Shown: positions 22,838-30,977, counted from the stretch's first letter. The stretch: 64,000 nt of DNA from Elusimicrobiota bacterium (GCA_041660925.1 JBAZVI010000011.1:1-64000), one strand, 5' to 3'. The notes: generated by a model not told the origin, from the letters alone. A program made the numbers and translations.

Positions 22838-23955
22838 AAGGACTCATCGAACGCTACCGACGGCGTCTGCCGGTCGGCCCGCGCACGCCGATCGTCACTC
22901 TGCACGAGGGAGGAACCCCGCTCGTGAGCGCCCCGCGCCTCGCGCGCCTCTGCGGGCTCCCCGAGGGCGCCGTGCACCTCAAGCTCGAGGGGATGAACCC
23001 GACCGGCTCCTTCAAGGACCGCGGCATGACGCTCGCCGTCTCCAAGGCGCTCGAGGAGCGCGCGCGGGGCCTGCTCTGCGCCTCGACGGGGAACACCGCC
23101 GCCTCCGCAGCGGCCTACGCGGCCCGCGCCGGCCTGCCCTGCGCGGTGCTCCTGCCCGCCGGGGCCGTCGCCGCGGGGAAGCTCGTGCAGGCCCTCATGC
23201 ACGGCGCGCGGGTCCTCACGGTGCGCGGGAACTTCGATTCGGCGCTCACCCTGGCCCGCGAAGCGGCGCGGGAAGCGGGCTGGACGCTCGTGAACTCGCT
23301 GAACCCCTACCGCATCCAGGGGCAGAAGACCGCGGCCTTCGAGGTCGCCGAAGGGCTCGGCCGCGCGCCCGACCTCCAGTTCATGCCGGTCGGCAACGCC
23401 GGCAACATCACCGCCTACTGGCTCGGCTACACCGAGCTCGGCGGACGGCGCCCGCGCATGATGGGCTGGCAGGCCGCCGGGGCCGCCCCTCTCGTGCACG
23501 GCCGTCCCGTCGAGCGGCCGAAGACCGTGGCCACCGCCATCCGCATCGGCCGCCCCGCTTCCTGGGAAGGCGCCCTGCGCGCCCGCGACGAGTCGGACGG
23601 CATGATCGGCGCGGTCTCCGACCGCGAGATCCTCTCCGCCTGGCGCTTCCTCGCCGAGCATGAGGGGGTCTTCTGCGAGCCCTCGAGCGCGGCGGGAGCG
23701 GCCGGGCTGCTGCGCTTCGCCCGCGCGGGCGGCTTCCGCCGGATGAGCGCGGCCCGAAGAGCCCGCCTGCGCGCCCCTTCAGCGGGCCATAGCGCCGAAG
23801 GGACGATGCGAGCGGAGAAAGACCTGCGCATCGCCGTCATCCTCACGGGCCACGGCCTCAAGGACCCGGAGACCCCCCTCACTCTCCGCATCCGGACGAG
23901 GACCGTCGAGCCGCGCCTGAGCGCCGTCCTCAAAGCCCTGAAGGAGGCCGCATGA
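22834..23955 (+). CDS. thrC: Threonine synthase
   Basis: 373 residues. PLP enzyme making threonine from O-phosphohomoserine. The PLP lysine is K61 in SFKDRG; the GNTAAS phosphate-binding loop and NAGN motif follow. TTG start overlapping the hom stop as TTGA. Compared with the family it carries an extra Arg/Ala-rich stretch near residues 305-330 that does not look like a fold element. Ends in ATGA overlap with thrB. Confidence 0.94.
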   Translation: MKGLIERYRRRLPVGPRTPIVTLHEGGTPLVSAPRLARLCGLPEGAVHLKLEGMNPTGSFKDRGMTLAVSKALEERARGLLCASTGNTAASAAAYAARAGLPCAVLLPAGAVAAGKLVQALMHGARVLTVRGNFDSALTLAREAAREAGWTLVNSLNPYRIQGQKTAAFEVAEGLGRAPDLQFMPVGNAGNITAYWLGYTELGGRRPRMMGWQAAGAAPLVHGRPVERPKTVATAIRIGRPASWEGALRARDESDGMIGAVSDREILSAWRFLAEHEGVFCEPSSAAGAAGLLRFARAGGFRRMSAARRARLRAPSAGHSAEGTMRAEKDLRIAVILTGHGLKDPETPLTLRIRTRTVEPRLSAVLKALKEAA

Positions 23956-24896
23956 GCGTCATCTCCCCCGAACGGCTGCGCCGCCGCATCCGGGTCCGCG
24001 TGCCCGCGAGCACCAGCAACCTCGGCCCCGGCTTCGACTGCCTGGGCATGGCCCTGAAGCTCTACAACGACCTCGAGCTCTCCTGGTGCCCCGAGCACGG
24101 GGAGGTCCTCTGCGAGGTCGAAGGCGAGGGCTTCGCGCGCCTGCCGCGCGGCGAGAAGAACCTCGTCGTCCAGTCCTTCCGCCAAGTGCTGCCCAAGTCC
24201 CGCTTCCCCTACGCGCTTCATCTGCGCATGCGCAACCGCATCCCCCTCGCGCGCGGACTGGGCTCGAGCGCCGCGGCGCGCCTGGCCGGAGTGCTCGCGG
24301 CGGCGGCGCTGCGCGACTTCCGCGACCTGACGGTCCAGGACGCCCTGGCGAAGGCCTGCGTCCTCGAGGGTCATCCGGACAACGCGGTCCCCGCCTTCCA
24401 CGGCGGCCTCTGCGTCTCCGTGCTCGACGCGGCCCGCCCTCTCTGGCTCAAGCTGCGCATCCCCAAGGACCTCGGGGTCGTCGTCTGCATCCCCGACTAC
24501 GAGGTCCCCACCGACAAGGCCCGACGCGTCCTGCCCGCGCGCGTCGCCCTCGCCGACGCCGTGCACAACTCCTCGCGCCTGGCCCTGCTCATCGCCGCCC
24601 TCGAGCGCGGCGAGCTCGGGCTCCTGCGGGTCGCCATGCAGGACGTCCTGCACCAGCCCTACCGCCGCGCGCTCATGCGCGGGATGGACGCCGTCCTCGG
24701 GGCCGCCCTGCGCGCCGGCGCCTTCGGCGCCGCCGTCTCCGGCGCGGGCCCCACGATGCTCGCGCTGACCCTGCGCGGCCCCAAACAGGCCAAGGTCGGA
24801 CGCGAGATGCAGAAGGCCTTCTTCCGCTCCGGGGTCGAGAGCCGCTACCTCGCCCTCGACGTCGAGACCACGGGAGCGCGCATCGAGATCGAATGA
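23952..24896 (+). CDS. thrB: Homoserine kinase
   Basis: 314 residues, GHMP kinase. Family motifs: PASTSNLGPGFDCLG at the N-terminus, the ATP-binding PLARGLGSSAAA (about 97-108) and the C-terminal GAAVSGAGPTMLAL. It phosphorylates homoserine for ThrC. The start ATG overlaps the thrC stop as ATGA, so hom-thrC-thrB form a tightly coupled unit. A fold-back element follows 9 bases after its stop. Confidence 0.95.
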   Translation: MSVISPERLRRRIRVRVPASTSNLGPGFDCLGMALKLYNDLELSWCPEHGEVLCEVEGEGFARLPRGEKNLVVQSFRQVLPKSRFPYALHLRMRNRIPLARGLGSSAAARLAGVLAAAALRDFRDLTVQDALAKACVLEGHPDNAVPAFHGGLCVSVLDAARPLWLKLRIPKDLGVVVCIPDYEVPTDKARRVLPARVALADAVHNSSRLALLIAALERGELGLLRVAMQDVLHQPYRRALMRGMDAVLGAALRAGAFGAAVSGAGPTMLALTLRGPKQAKVGREMQKAFFRSGVESRYLALDVETTGARIEIE

Positions 24897-24905
24897 ATGC
24901 GCTGA

Positions 24906-25164
24906 GACCGGCGTATAACGGCCCTTTCGGCCGCGCGATTTCCGGAGCGAGCCCAGGCGCGAGGAGCGCGCGATGCTGAAGCATCGTAAGCGACGAGCAA
25001 CGCAGGCGCAGCCCGGAAGCGCGCGGCCCGCCCATAAGGCGGGAGGCCCGATGTCGGGCGACCGCCGCGTTGCTCCTCCCTCAGATAGCTCACGCTATCC
25101 TCGGTCCTCGCGCCTTGCGCTCACCTCGACCTCGGGCCTCCCAAAGGGCCGTTATACGCCGGTC
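24906..25164. mobile_element. Fold-back element, copy B
   Basis: 259 bp bounded by a perfect 22-bp inverted repeat (24906-24927 with 25143-25164) unrelated in sequence to that of copy A. The two halves are themselves imperfect inverted copies: the left one has GCGATGCTGAAGCATCG and GACGAGCAACGC, the right one GCGTTGCTC and GATAGCTCACGCTATC. A CCCGCC-CATAA-GGCGGG hairpin lies at the centre. No gene. It lies between thrB and the aspartokinase gene and reaches to 24 bases before the aspartokinase start. Confidence 0.75.
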
Positions 25165-25188
25165 GCAGCGCCGGGCGAAGTCGTCGTG

Positions 25189-26421
25189 ATGAAGTTCGGC
25201 GGCACCTCGGTGGCCGACCCGGAGAAGATCCTCCGGGCCGCCGGACGGGCCGCCGCCGAGCGCCGCCGGGGCCGCCGCGTCGTCGTCGTCGTCTCCGCCC
25301 CGGGGGAGATGACCGACGAACTCATCGCGCTCTCCCGCCGCGTCGACGAGGACCCGGACCCGCGCGAGCTCGACGCCCTGCTCGCCGTCGGCGAGCAGAT
25401 GAGCATCGCGCTCTTCGCGATGGCCTGCCGGCGCCTGGGCTTCCCCGCGGTCTCGCTGACGGGCCCGCAGGCCGGCATCCGGGCCGACGAGCGCCACACC
25501 CGCTCGCGCATCCTCGAGATCCGCCCGGAGCGCGTCCTGCGCGAGCTCGCGCTCGGGAAGATCGTCGTCGTCGCCGGCTTCCAGGGGGAGGACCCCAAGG
25601 CCGAGGTCACGACGCTCGGCCGCGGCGGCTCGGACCTCAGCGCGGTCGCCCTCGCCGCCGTCCTGCGCGCCGGCCGCTGCGAGATCTTCACCGACGTGAA
25701 GGGGGTCTACACCGCCGACCCCCGCATCGTGCCCGACGCCCGCAAGCTGGCGCGGGTCTCCTTCGACGAGATGCTGGAGCTCGCGGACTCCGGCGCGCAG
25801 GTCCTACAGGCCCGCTCCATCGACGTCGCCCGCCGCTACGGCGTGCGCATCCACGTCCGTTCCTCGTTCCAGAACGTCCCCGGCACCTGGATCGAGCCCG
25901 CCCGGGAGGATCCCATGGAAGACGCCGTCGTCGTCAGCCTCGCCCTCGACAAGGGCGACGTCCGGCTCACCGTGGTCGGCGTCCCCGACCGCCCCGGGGT
26001 CGCCGCGCGCGTGCTCACCGAGCTCGCCGCCCGCGACGTCCCGGCCGACATGGTCGTGCAGTCGGCACCGACCCACGCCGGGGTCAACGACATCTCGCTG
26101 ATGACCCCGCGCGCCGGGGCGGCCGCCGCCAAGGCGGCCCTCGAGGCCGTCGCCCGGCGCATCGGCGCCGAGCGCGTCGACGTCCACGACGGCGTCGCGA
26201 AGATCGCCATCGTCGGGACCGGCTTCCGGCGCCACGCGGAGATCGCCGCCCGCATGTTCGGCACCCTCGCCGACGCCGGGGTCAACATCCAGATGATCAG
26301 CGCCTCGGACCTCAAGATCTGCGCCGTCGTCGACGGGCGCCACGCGGAGACCGCGCTGCGCGCCCTGCACAAGGCCTTCGGACTCGCGCGCGCGAAGCGC
26401 GGGAAGAGACGGAGCCGTTAG
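25189..26421 (+). CDS. lysC: Aspartate kinase
   Basis: 410 residues. First step of the aspartate family pathway. Motifs: KFGGTSVADPEKI at the start, TTLGRGGSDLSAVALA in the middle, and two C-terminal ACT domains (about 265-400) that usually bind lysine or threonine for feedback. The start is uncertain: ATG 25189 gives a protein beginning directly with MKFGGTSV, a few residues shorter than usual; GTG 25186 adds one residue. Starts farther upstream fall in fold-back element B and are rejected. No Shine-Dalgarno is obvious. Confidence 0.92.
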   Translation: MKFGGTSVADPEKILRAAGRAAAERRRGRRVVVVVSAPGEMTDELIALSRRVDEDPDPRELDALLAVGEQMSIALFAMACRRLGFPAVSLTGPQAGIRADERHTRSRILEIRPERVLRELALGKIVVVAGFQGEDPKAEVTTLGRGGSDLSAVALAAVLRAGRCEIFTDVKGVYTADPRIVPDARKLARVSFDEMLELADSGAQVLQARSIDVARRYGVRIHVRSSFQNVPGTWIEPAREDPMEDAVVVSLALDKGDVRLTVVGVPDRPGVAARVLTELAARDVPADMVVQSAPTHAGVNDISLMTPRAGAAAAKAALEAVARRIGAERVDVHDGVAKIAIVGTGFRRHAEIAARMFGTLADAGVNIQMISASDLKICAVVDGRHAETALRALHKAFGLARAKRGKRRSR

Positions 26422-26729
26422 TGCTCCGACCGGGTAATCATGAACGTTTTGGAGGCCCGAGCCTGATGCGGATTCGAGGAGCGACGACCGAAGATAGCTT
26501 GAGCTATCTGAGGGAGGAGCGACGCGGAAGCCGCCCAGGGGCGGGCCTCCCCTTCCACGATAGTTTCGCCGCCGCCGGCGGCGAAACTTCCCAGATAGGG
26601 GCCGGGCGCTTTCGGCCGCCAGCCGCGTTGCTCGTCGCTCACATAGCTCACGCTATGCTCGCTCCTCGCGCCTTGCCGGACGGCCGAAATCGCCCGGTCA
26701 AAACGTCCATAATTACCCAGTCGGAGCAC
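26421..26729. mobile_element. Fold-back element, copy C
   Basis: 309 bp bounded by a 31-nt inverted repeat with three mismatches (26421-26451 with 26699-26729). Both halves hold the inner module (left: GATAGCTTGAGCTATC; right: GCGTTGCTCGTCGCTC and ATAGCTCACGCTAT), and a GTTTCGCC/GGCGAAAC hairpin lies at the centre (about 26563-26587). It fills the gap between lysC and proC exactly: its first base is the last base of the lysC stop, and the proC Shine-Dalgarno begins just outside its right end. Confidence 0.75.
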
Positions 26730-26741
26730 TAGGAGACCCTC

Positions 26742-27563
26742 ATGCTCGCCCGCAAGAAGCTCGCCGTCGTCGGAGCCGGACACCTGGGATCCGCCCTCAT
26801 GGGCGGCCTGCTGCGCGCCAAGCTGCTGCCCGCGGCGAACATCACCGCCTCGCGCCGCAACGCCGAGGCGCTCGAAGACCTCCACCGCCGTCTCGGCGTC
26901 CATACCGCCGTCGACAACCGCAAGGCGGTCAAGGGCGCCGACATCGTCCTGCTCGCGATGAAGCCCCAGCAGTCGGCCGCGGTGCTCGAGGAGATCGCCC
27001 CGGACCTCCAGGAGGGCGCGCTCATCCTCAGCGTCATGGCCGGGATCACCACGGACTCCATCGCGCGCCGCCTGGGCAAGCCCGCCCCGGTCGTGCGGGC
27101 GATGCCGAACACCCCGGTCCTCGTCGACGAGGGCGCGACCGCGATCGCCGCCGGGGCCCACGCCGGCCCCGAGCACATGAAGCTCGCCGAGGCCGTCTTC
27201 GGGGCGGTGGGACGCGTCGAGACCGTCGCCGAGAACCTCATGGACTCCGTCACCGGCCTCTCCGGCTCCGGCCCCGTCTACGTCTACATGGTCATCGAGG
27301 CCATGACCGACGGCGGCGTGAAGATGGGCATCCCGCGCGACGTCGCGCGGCGGCTCTCGGCGCAGACCGTCTTCGGCGCCGCCAAGATGGTGCGCGAGAC
27401 GGGCAAGCACCCCGCCATCCTCAAAGACGAGGTGACGACGCCCGGAGGGACGGCCATCGCGGCGGTCCACGAGCTCGAGTCCAAGGGGCTTCGCACCGTG
27501 CTCATCGACGCCGTGGTCACCGCGACGAAGCGGGCGCGCGAGCTCAGCGAGATCTACGGATGA
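26742..27563 (+). CDS. proC: Pyrroline-5-carboxylate reductase
   Basis: 273 residues. Last step of proline synthesis. N-terminal Rossmann motif VVGAGHLGSALMGG, central VRAMPNTPVLVDEGAT, and the C-terminal signature with VTTPGGTAIAAVHELE are complete. AGGAG precedes the ATG. The rnd start overlaps its stop as ATGA. Confidence 0.96.
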   Translation: MLARKKLAVVGAGHLGSALMGGLLRAKLLPAANITASRRNAEALEDLHRRLGVHTAVDNRKAVKGADIVLLAMKPQQSAAVLEEIAPDLQEGALILSVMAGITTDSIARRLGKPAPVVRAMPNTPVLVDEGATAIAAGAHAGPEHMKLAEAVFGAVGRVETVAENLMDSVTGLSGSGPVYVYMVIEAMTDGGVKMGIPRDVARRLSAQTVFGAAKMVRETGKHPAILKDEVTTPGGTAIAAVHELESKGLRTVLIDAVVTATKRARELSEIYG

Positions 27564-28750
27564 TCAGCAACCTCCCGCCGGTCCGCATCCTCACCACCAT
27601 CAGCCACATCGAGTGGCTCGCCGAGCGCCTCACCGGAGAGCAGCGCATCGCCGTGGACCTCGAGTCCGACGGCTTCTACGTGTACCACGAGAAGACCTGC
27701 CTGCTCCAGCTCTCCTCCGAGAAGGAGGATTTCATCGTCGACCCGCTCGCGGCCAAGGACCTCTCGCCGCTGCGCCACATCTTCGCCGACCCCGCCATCG
27801 AGAAGGTCTTCCACGCGGCGGAGTACGACCTCCTGCGCCTGAGGACCGACTTCAACTTCTCCATACGCGGGCTCTTCGACACGATGGCCGCCGCGCGCAC
27901 CATGGGCTCCGCGAAGCTCGGCCTCGCGCCGCTCATCGAGCACCACTTCGGGGTCGCCCTCTCGAAGAAGCTCCAGCGCGCCAACTGGGGCAAGCGCCCC
28001 TTGAGCGACGAGCAGCTCCAGTACGCCCGGCTCGACACGCACTTCCTGCTGCGCCTGCGCGACAAGATCGAGGCCGAGCTCATCGAACGCGGCCTCCTCG
28101 AGGAGGCCCGCGAGACCTTCCGGCGCCTCGAGCGCGTCGTCACGAAGCCGCGCGAGTTCGACCCCGACGACTTCTGGCGCCTCTCCGGCGCCCGCGAGCT
28201 CACGCCCGTCGGCCGCGCCGTCCTCAGGGAGCTCTACATCTTCCGCGAGCGCACGGCCTGCGAGCTGGACCGCGCCGCCTTCCGCGTCATGCCCGAGCAG
28301 ATCCTCGCGGTCATCGCCGCGGACCGGCCGAGCACCCGCGAGCACCTGCAGAACGTGCTGGGGATGACCCCGTACCTCTTCGAACACTTCGCCGAGGGCC
28401 TGCTCGCCGCCATCGAGCGCGGCCTCGCGGCCGAGCCCATCGACCGACCGCCGGAGCGCCCCGCCGGCAGCCGCTGGGACGCGGGCACCGCCCGCCGCTA
28501 CGAGCTCCTGCGCGCGTGGCGCAAGAAGCTCGCCGACGAGCGCGGCGTGAACCCGGTGGTGATCCTGGAGACCGACGAGGTGAAGTCCCTCGCCGAGGCG
28601 CCCTCGAAATCCGAGGACGAGGCCTCGTGGCTCGTCTCACTCAGCGACTTCAAACGCGAGAGCTATGGGGAACAGCTGAAGGCCCTATTAAGAGAGTCCT
28701 TGGCCCACCAAGCGCCGCCTGGAAGAAAACGTCGGCGAGGGCGGCGCTAG
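27560..28750 (+). CDS. rnd: Ribonuclease D-type 3'-5' exonuclease
   Basis: 396 residues. N-terminal DEDD exonuclease domain: AVDLESDGFY (Exo I), HAAEYDLLRL (Exo II) and YARLDTHFLLRL (Exo III with Tyr) are present; an HRDC-type helical domain follows (about 205-300). The Lys/Arg-rich tail is basic. RNase D trims tRNA and other small RNA 3' ends. Coupled to proC by ATGA overlap. Confidence 0.92.
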   Translation: MISNLPPVRILTTISHIEWLAERLTGEQRIAVDLESDGFYVYHEKTCLLQLSSEKEDFIVDPLAAKDLSPLRHIFADPAIEKVFHAAEYDLLRLRTDFNFSIRGLFDTMAAARTMGSAKLGLAPLIEHHFGVALSKKLQRANWGKRPLSDEQLQYARLDTHFLLRLRDKIEAELIERGLLEEARETFRRLERVVTKPREFDPDDFWRLSGARELTPVGRAVLRELYIFRERTACELDRAAFRVMPEQILAVIAADRPSTREHLQNVLGMTPYLFEHFAEGLLAAIERGLAAEPIDRPPERPAGSRWDAGTARRYELLRAWRKKLADERGVNPVVILETDEVKSLAEAPSKSEDEASWLVSLSDFKRESYGEQLKALLRESLAHQAPPGRKRRRGRR

Positions 28751-28753
28751 GGA

Positions 28754-28818
28754 GGCCCGCACCTACCCCTTCCTCATTGCCCTCCCCCACGGGGAGGGGC
28801 AGAGAAGGGGGCCCACAA
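28754..28818. repeat. REP-like palindromic repeat (cluster 1)
   Basis: Contains CCCTCCCCCACGGGGAGGG and a GGGGG-rich tail, the core shared with the other CCCTCCCC/GGGGAGGG clusters in the window. Lies just after rnd. Confidence 0.6.
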
Positions 28819-28821
28819 ACG

Positions 28822-28856
28822 AAGAAGGCCCGCTAAATGCGGGCCTTCTTCTTTCT
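28822..28856. terminator. Bidirectional intrinsic terminator
   Basis: A 13-bp perfect stem (28822-28834 with 28840-28852), loop TAAAT, followed by TTTC on the plus strand. It separates the convergent rnd and PAS-protein genes. Confidence 0.75.
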
Positions 28857-28876
28857 CCTCCTGCAAAGGAGAGGAC

Positions 28877-29221
28877 TTAAGGCTTCCTGATGAAATGCGG
28901 TACTTTCGCTGGCAGCATGATAGAAAGCTCCACCAGCCCCGCCAGCTTCCCTCTCCTGTACCACGGCCCCTGCCAGATGAGCTTCTTCTTCCCCTTCTTC
29001 TCGATGGTATAGACGTTCACACTCCCCGAACGCAGAAGGGCCTTCATCTTCCGGCGCGCGGGCCCGGGGTGGCAGTCGAGCAGGTTGGTCCCGAGCAGCC
29101 GTCGGCCGCCGTCCTTCGCGAACGTCTCCGCGGACCTCCGGTTCATCTCCAGGGCCTTCCCGGCGCGGTCGCAGACGGTCACGGCGAGCGGCAGCTCTTC
29201 GATCCAGAGTCCCTTCCTCAT
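28877..29221 (-). CDS. Small PAS-domain protein
   Basis: 114 residues, one PAS domain and nothing else: LPLAVTVCDRAGKALEMNRRS at the start, NLLDCHPGPAR in the middle and VELSIMLPAKVPHFIRK at the end. A GGGAGG Shine-Dalgarno precedes ATG 29221. Such stand-alone PAS proteins bind small ligands or haem, but nothing here shows which. Confidence 0.8.
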   Translation of the reverse strand: MRKGLWIEELPLAVTVCDRAGKALEMNRRSAETFAKDGGRRLLGTNLLDCHPGPARRKMKALLRSGSVNVYTIEKKGKKKLIWQGPWYRRGKLAGLVELSIMLPAKVPHFIRKP

Positions 29222-29384
29222 GATGTTCCTCCCGGTCCCGAGGTTCTACACTTTTAGAACCACCTCCTCCATACCGCCCCTCGGCTTCGCCGGGGTCGCT
29301 GCGCGACGAATAGGTCCTTGGACCTAGCCGGACATAGGCCTCTGGATAGAGGTCCCCCTGGGCCTTTCGAGCCACACTATCGCC
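29222..29384. promoter_or_regulatory. Divergent regulatory region with two palindromes
   Basis: Between the PAS gene and the exported protein at 29385. It holds TAGGTCC-TT-GGACCTA (29311-29326) and a looser inverted repeat at 29336-29355 (AGGCCTCT/AGAGGTCC). The first matches the GGTCC-NN-GGACC palindromes at 16902 and 53032. No gene seen. Confidence 0.4.
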
Positions 29385-30017
29385 ATGAAGGGCCTCATCC
29401 TGCTCCTGCTGGCGACGGCCCCGCTGAGCGCCGAAACCCTCCCCGCGCCGGTCGCGGCCGAGGCCTCCGCCTTCTCCGACCAGGTGCTCCTGCACATGGG
29501 CCGCGCCGGCGTGAAGGCCTCCCTGCTCCCCCGCGATTTCGGACCGCGCCTGCGGCTGGTCGTACGCGAGTCGGCCGGCATGGTCCCCGGGCATTTCCTG
29601 GCCTTCACGGCGCAGAGCGCGGGACTCTCGGAGGCCGGCTGGGCGGAGGTCTTCGGCGCGCTCCGGGAGGGACCGGAAGCCTTCGCGGCCTTCCTGCGCC
29701 TGAAGACCGAGACTCAGGTCGCCGGCCCGCAGGTCGCGGGTCTCGCCGACGCGCCGGCCATGCCGGACTCCGTGAAGGAGCGCTGGGCCTCCGGCAGGAG
29801 CGTCGTCGCGGGCTCGCCCATCCGGGGGCTCCTGGAAGGCGCGGCGAACACCGATTTCGAGGGGAACCTCGTCAGCGGCGCGCTCGGCGGCGCCGACGGC
29901 TCGGAAGACTCCGGAGCCGCCGTCGACGTGCGCGACTGGGTCCCTGCGACCCCCGCCTCCCCGGCCCCTTCGCAGGCGAAGTCCCTGAAGGACCTCAAGC
30001 CCCTCCCGGTCCGCTGA
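29385..30017 (+). CDS. Exported protein of unknown function
   Basis: 210 residues. The signal peptide is MKGLILLLLATAPLSA. The mature protein has an Ala/Gly/Pro-rich composition and an acidic central part. No motif recognised. No Shine-Dalgarno; a weak CACTAT box lies just before the ATG, consistent with a leaderless or very short leader transcript. Confidence 0.6.
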   Translation: MKGLILLLLATAPLSAETLPAPVAAEASAFSDQVLLHMGRAGVKASLLPRDFGPRLRLVVRESAGMVPGHFLAFTAQSAGLSEAGWAEVFGALREGPEAFAAFLRLKTETQVAGPQVAGLADAPAMPDSVKERWASGRSVVAGSPIRGLLEGAANTDFEGNLVSGALGGADGSEDSGAAVDVRDWVPATPASPAPSQAKSLKDLKPLPVR

Positions 30018-30151
30018 GCTCCCGCCGAAGATTCCCGCCTATTTAGTTAAATGTCCTCACCGTGACGCATCCCCCCGGCCATAGACCGTCCTCGCATGCG
30101 GGTCCGAAGACTCATACCCGGACGCGGCGGCGCATGCTATCCTCCCGGGCC

Positions 30152-30883
30152 ATGCGGGCCGCGCTCTCCGCCGTCGGCGTTCTCGCGCTGTTCAGCGCCG
30201 CGTTCTTCATCGGGCGGGCGTTCCGTGAGCGTCCATCCGACATGGAGCCGACACCTCAGGCCTCCAGCGCCTTCGACCTCCAGAGCGCCCCGCCCCCATT
30301 CGAGCCGGCGGCCGTTCCCGTCGCGCAGGCGCCCGCGCACCTCGAACCCGCCGCTCTCCCGGAGCCCCCTCTCTCCCCGCGCGGCGAGCTCCGGAGCGCC
30401 GCACGCGGTCCCGCCGCGCCGGCCGCCTCGCGGACCGTCCCGCGCGCCGCGCCCGCGCCGCGCAGGAGCTCGCTGCTGACGCGCTTCCTGAGCCGCCCCT
30501 CCGACTTCATGTCCGACCGGAGCCCCCTGCGCAGCCCGCGCGCGATGAGGGCCTTTCTCAACGACCCCCGGCAAGTGGACTCTTATCTGGATTCCCCGCT
30601 CGTGCGCGCCGCTCTTCGTGATTCTTCCGTCGCCCGGTCGATCCTGACGAACAAGGACGTCGTGCGGGCGTTCCTCTCCAGCCCGGCGCTCCAGGACGCG
30701 GCGCTCGTGCGGGACCTCCTCGGCAGTCCGATGCTCCGAAAGATGCTCGATTGCCCGGGGATCCAGTCCGCGCTCTCGGACCCCCGGCTGCTCGCCGGCC
30801 TGACGGGAGACCCCTCCGCCGCGAGCTTCCTGTCCAGGAATCCGCAGACCCTGCGCGCACTCACCTCCTCCGGCCGCAAATAG
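30152..30883 (+). CDS. Membrane-anchored protein with short repeated FLxxP-type units
   Basis: 243 residues. A membrane helix (about 1-22), a long Pro/Ala linker, then from residue ~130 a chain of about eight 10-15 residue units built like FL-x-x-P-x-L/V (for example FLNDPRQV, YLDSPLV, FLSSPAL, LLGSPML, FLSRNPQTL). ATG 30152 is preferred over 30062 and 30134 because an extended -10 (TGCTATCCT) ends 8 bases before it. A strong terminator follows. Family unknown. Confidence 0.6.
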   Translation: MRAALSAVGVLALFSAAFFIGRAFRERPSDMEPTPQASSAFDLQSAPPPFEPAAVPVAQAPAHLEPAALPEPPLSPRGELRSAARGPAAPAASRTVPRAAPAPRRSSLLTRFLSRPSDFMSDRSPLRSPRAMRAFLNDPRQVDSYLDSPLVRAALRDSSVARSILTNKDVVRAFLSSPALQDAALVRDLLGSPMLRKMLDCPGIQSALSDPRLLAGLTGDPSAASFLSRNPQTLRALTSSGRK

Positions 30884-30885
30884 GC

Positions 30886-30931
30886 TGAAAGACGAGGCAC
30901 CGGCCGGATGCGGCCGGTGCCTCGTCTTTCA
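30886..30931. terminator. 21-bp bidirectional terminator
   Basis: A perfect 21-bp stem (30886-30906 with 30911-30931) with a GATG loop, beginning 3 bases after the stop of the upstream gene. The outer arms are TGAAAGA/TCTTTCA, giving modest U-tracts on both strands. It separates convergent genes. Confidence 0.75.
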
Positions 30932-30951
30932 GGGAGACTTGCTTAAGCGCG

Positions 30952-30976
30952 CGGGAATCCGCGCAACGGATTCCCG
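30952..30976. repeat. GGAATCC-type hairpin at the 3' end of the knottin-like gene
   Basis: A 10-bp stem (30952-30961 with 30967-30976) that ends one base before the TAG of the minus-strand lipoprotein gene. Same arm type as at 60362, 63365 and 31901. Confidence 0.55.
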
Positions 30977-30977
30977 A

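Noticed and set aside
24973..25188. An earlier in-frame start for the aspartokinase
   Set aside because: It would translate fold-back element B; the peptide is Arg-rich and has no counterpart in the family.
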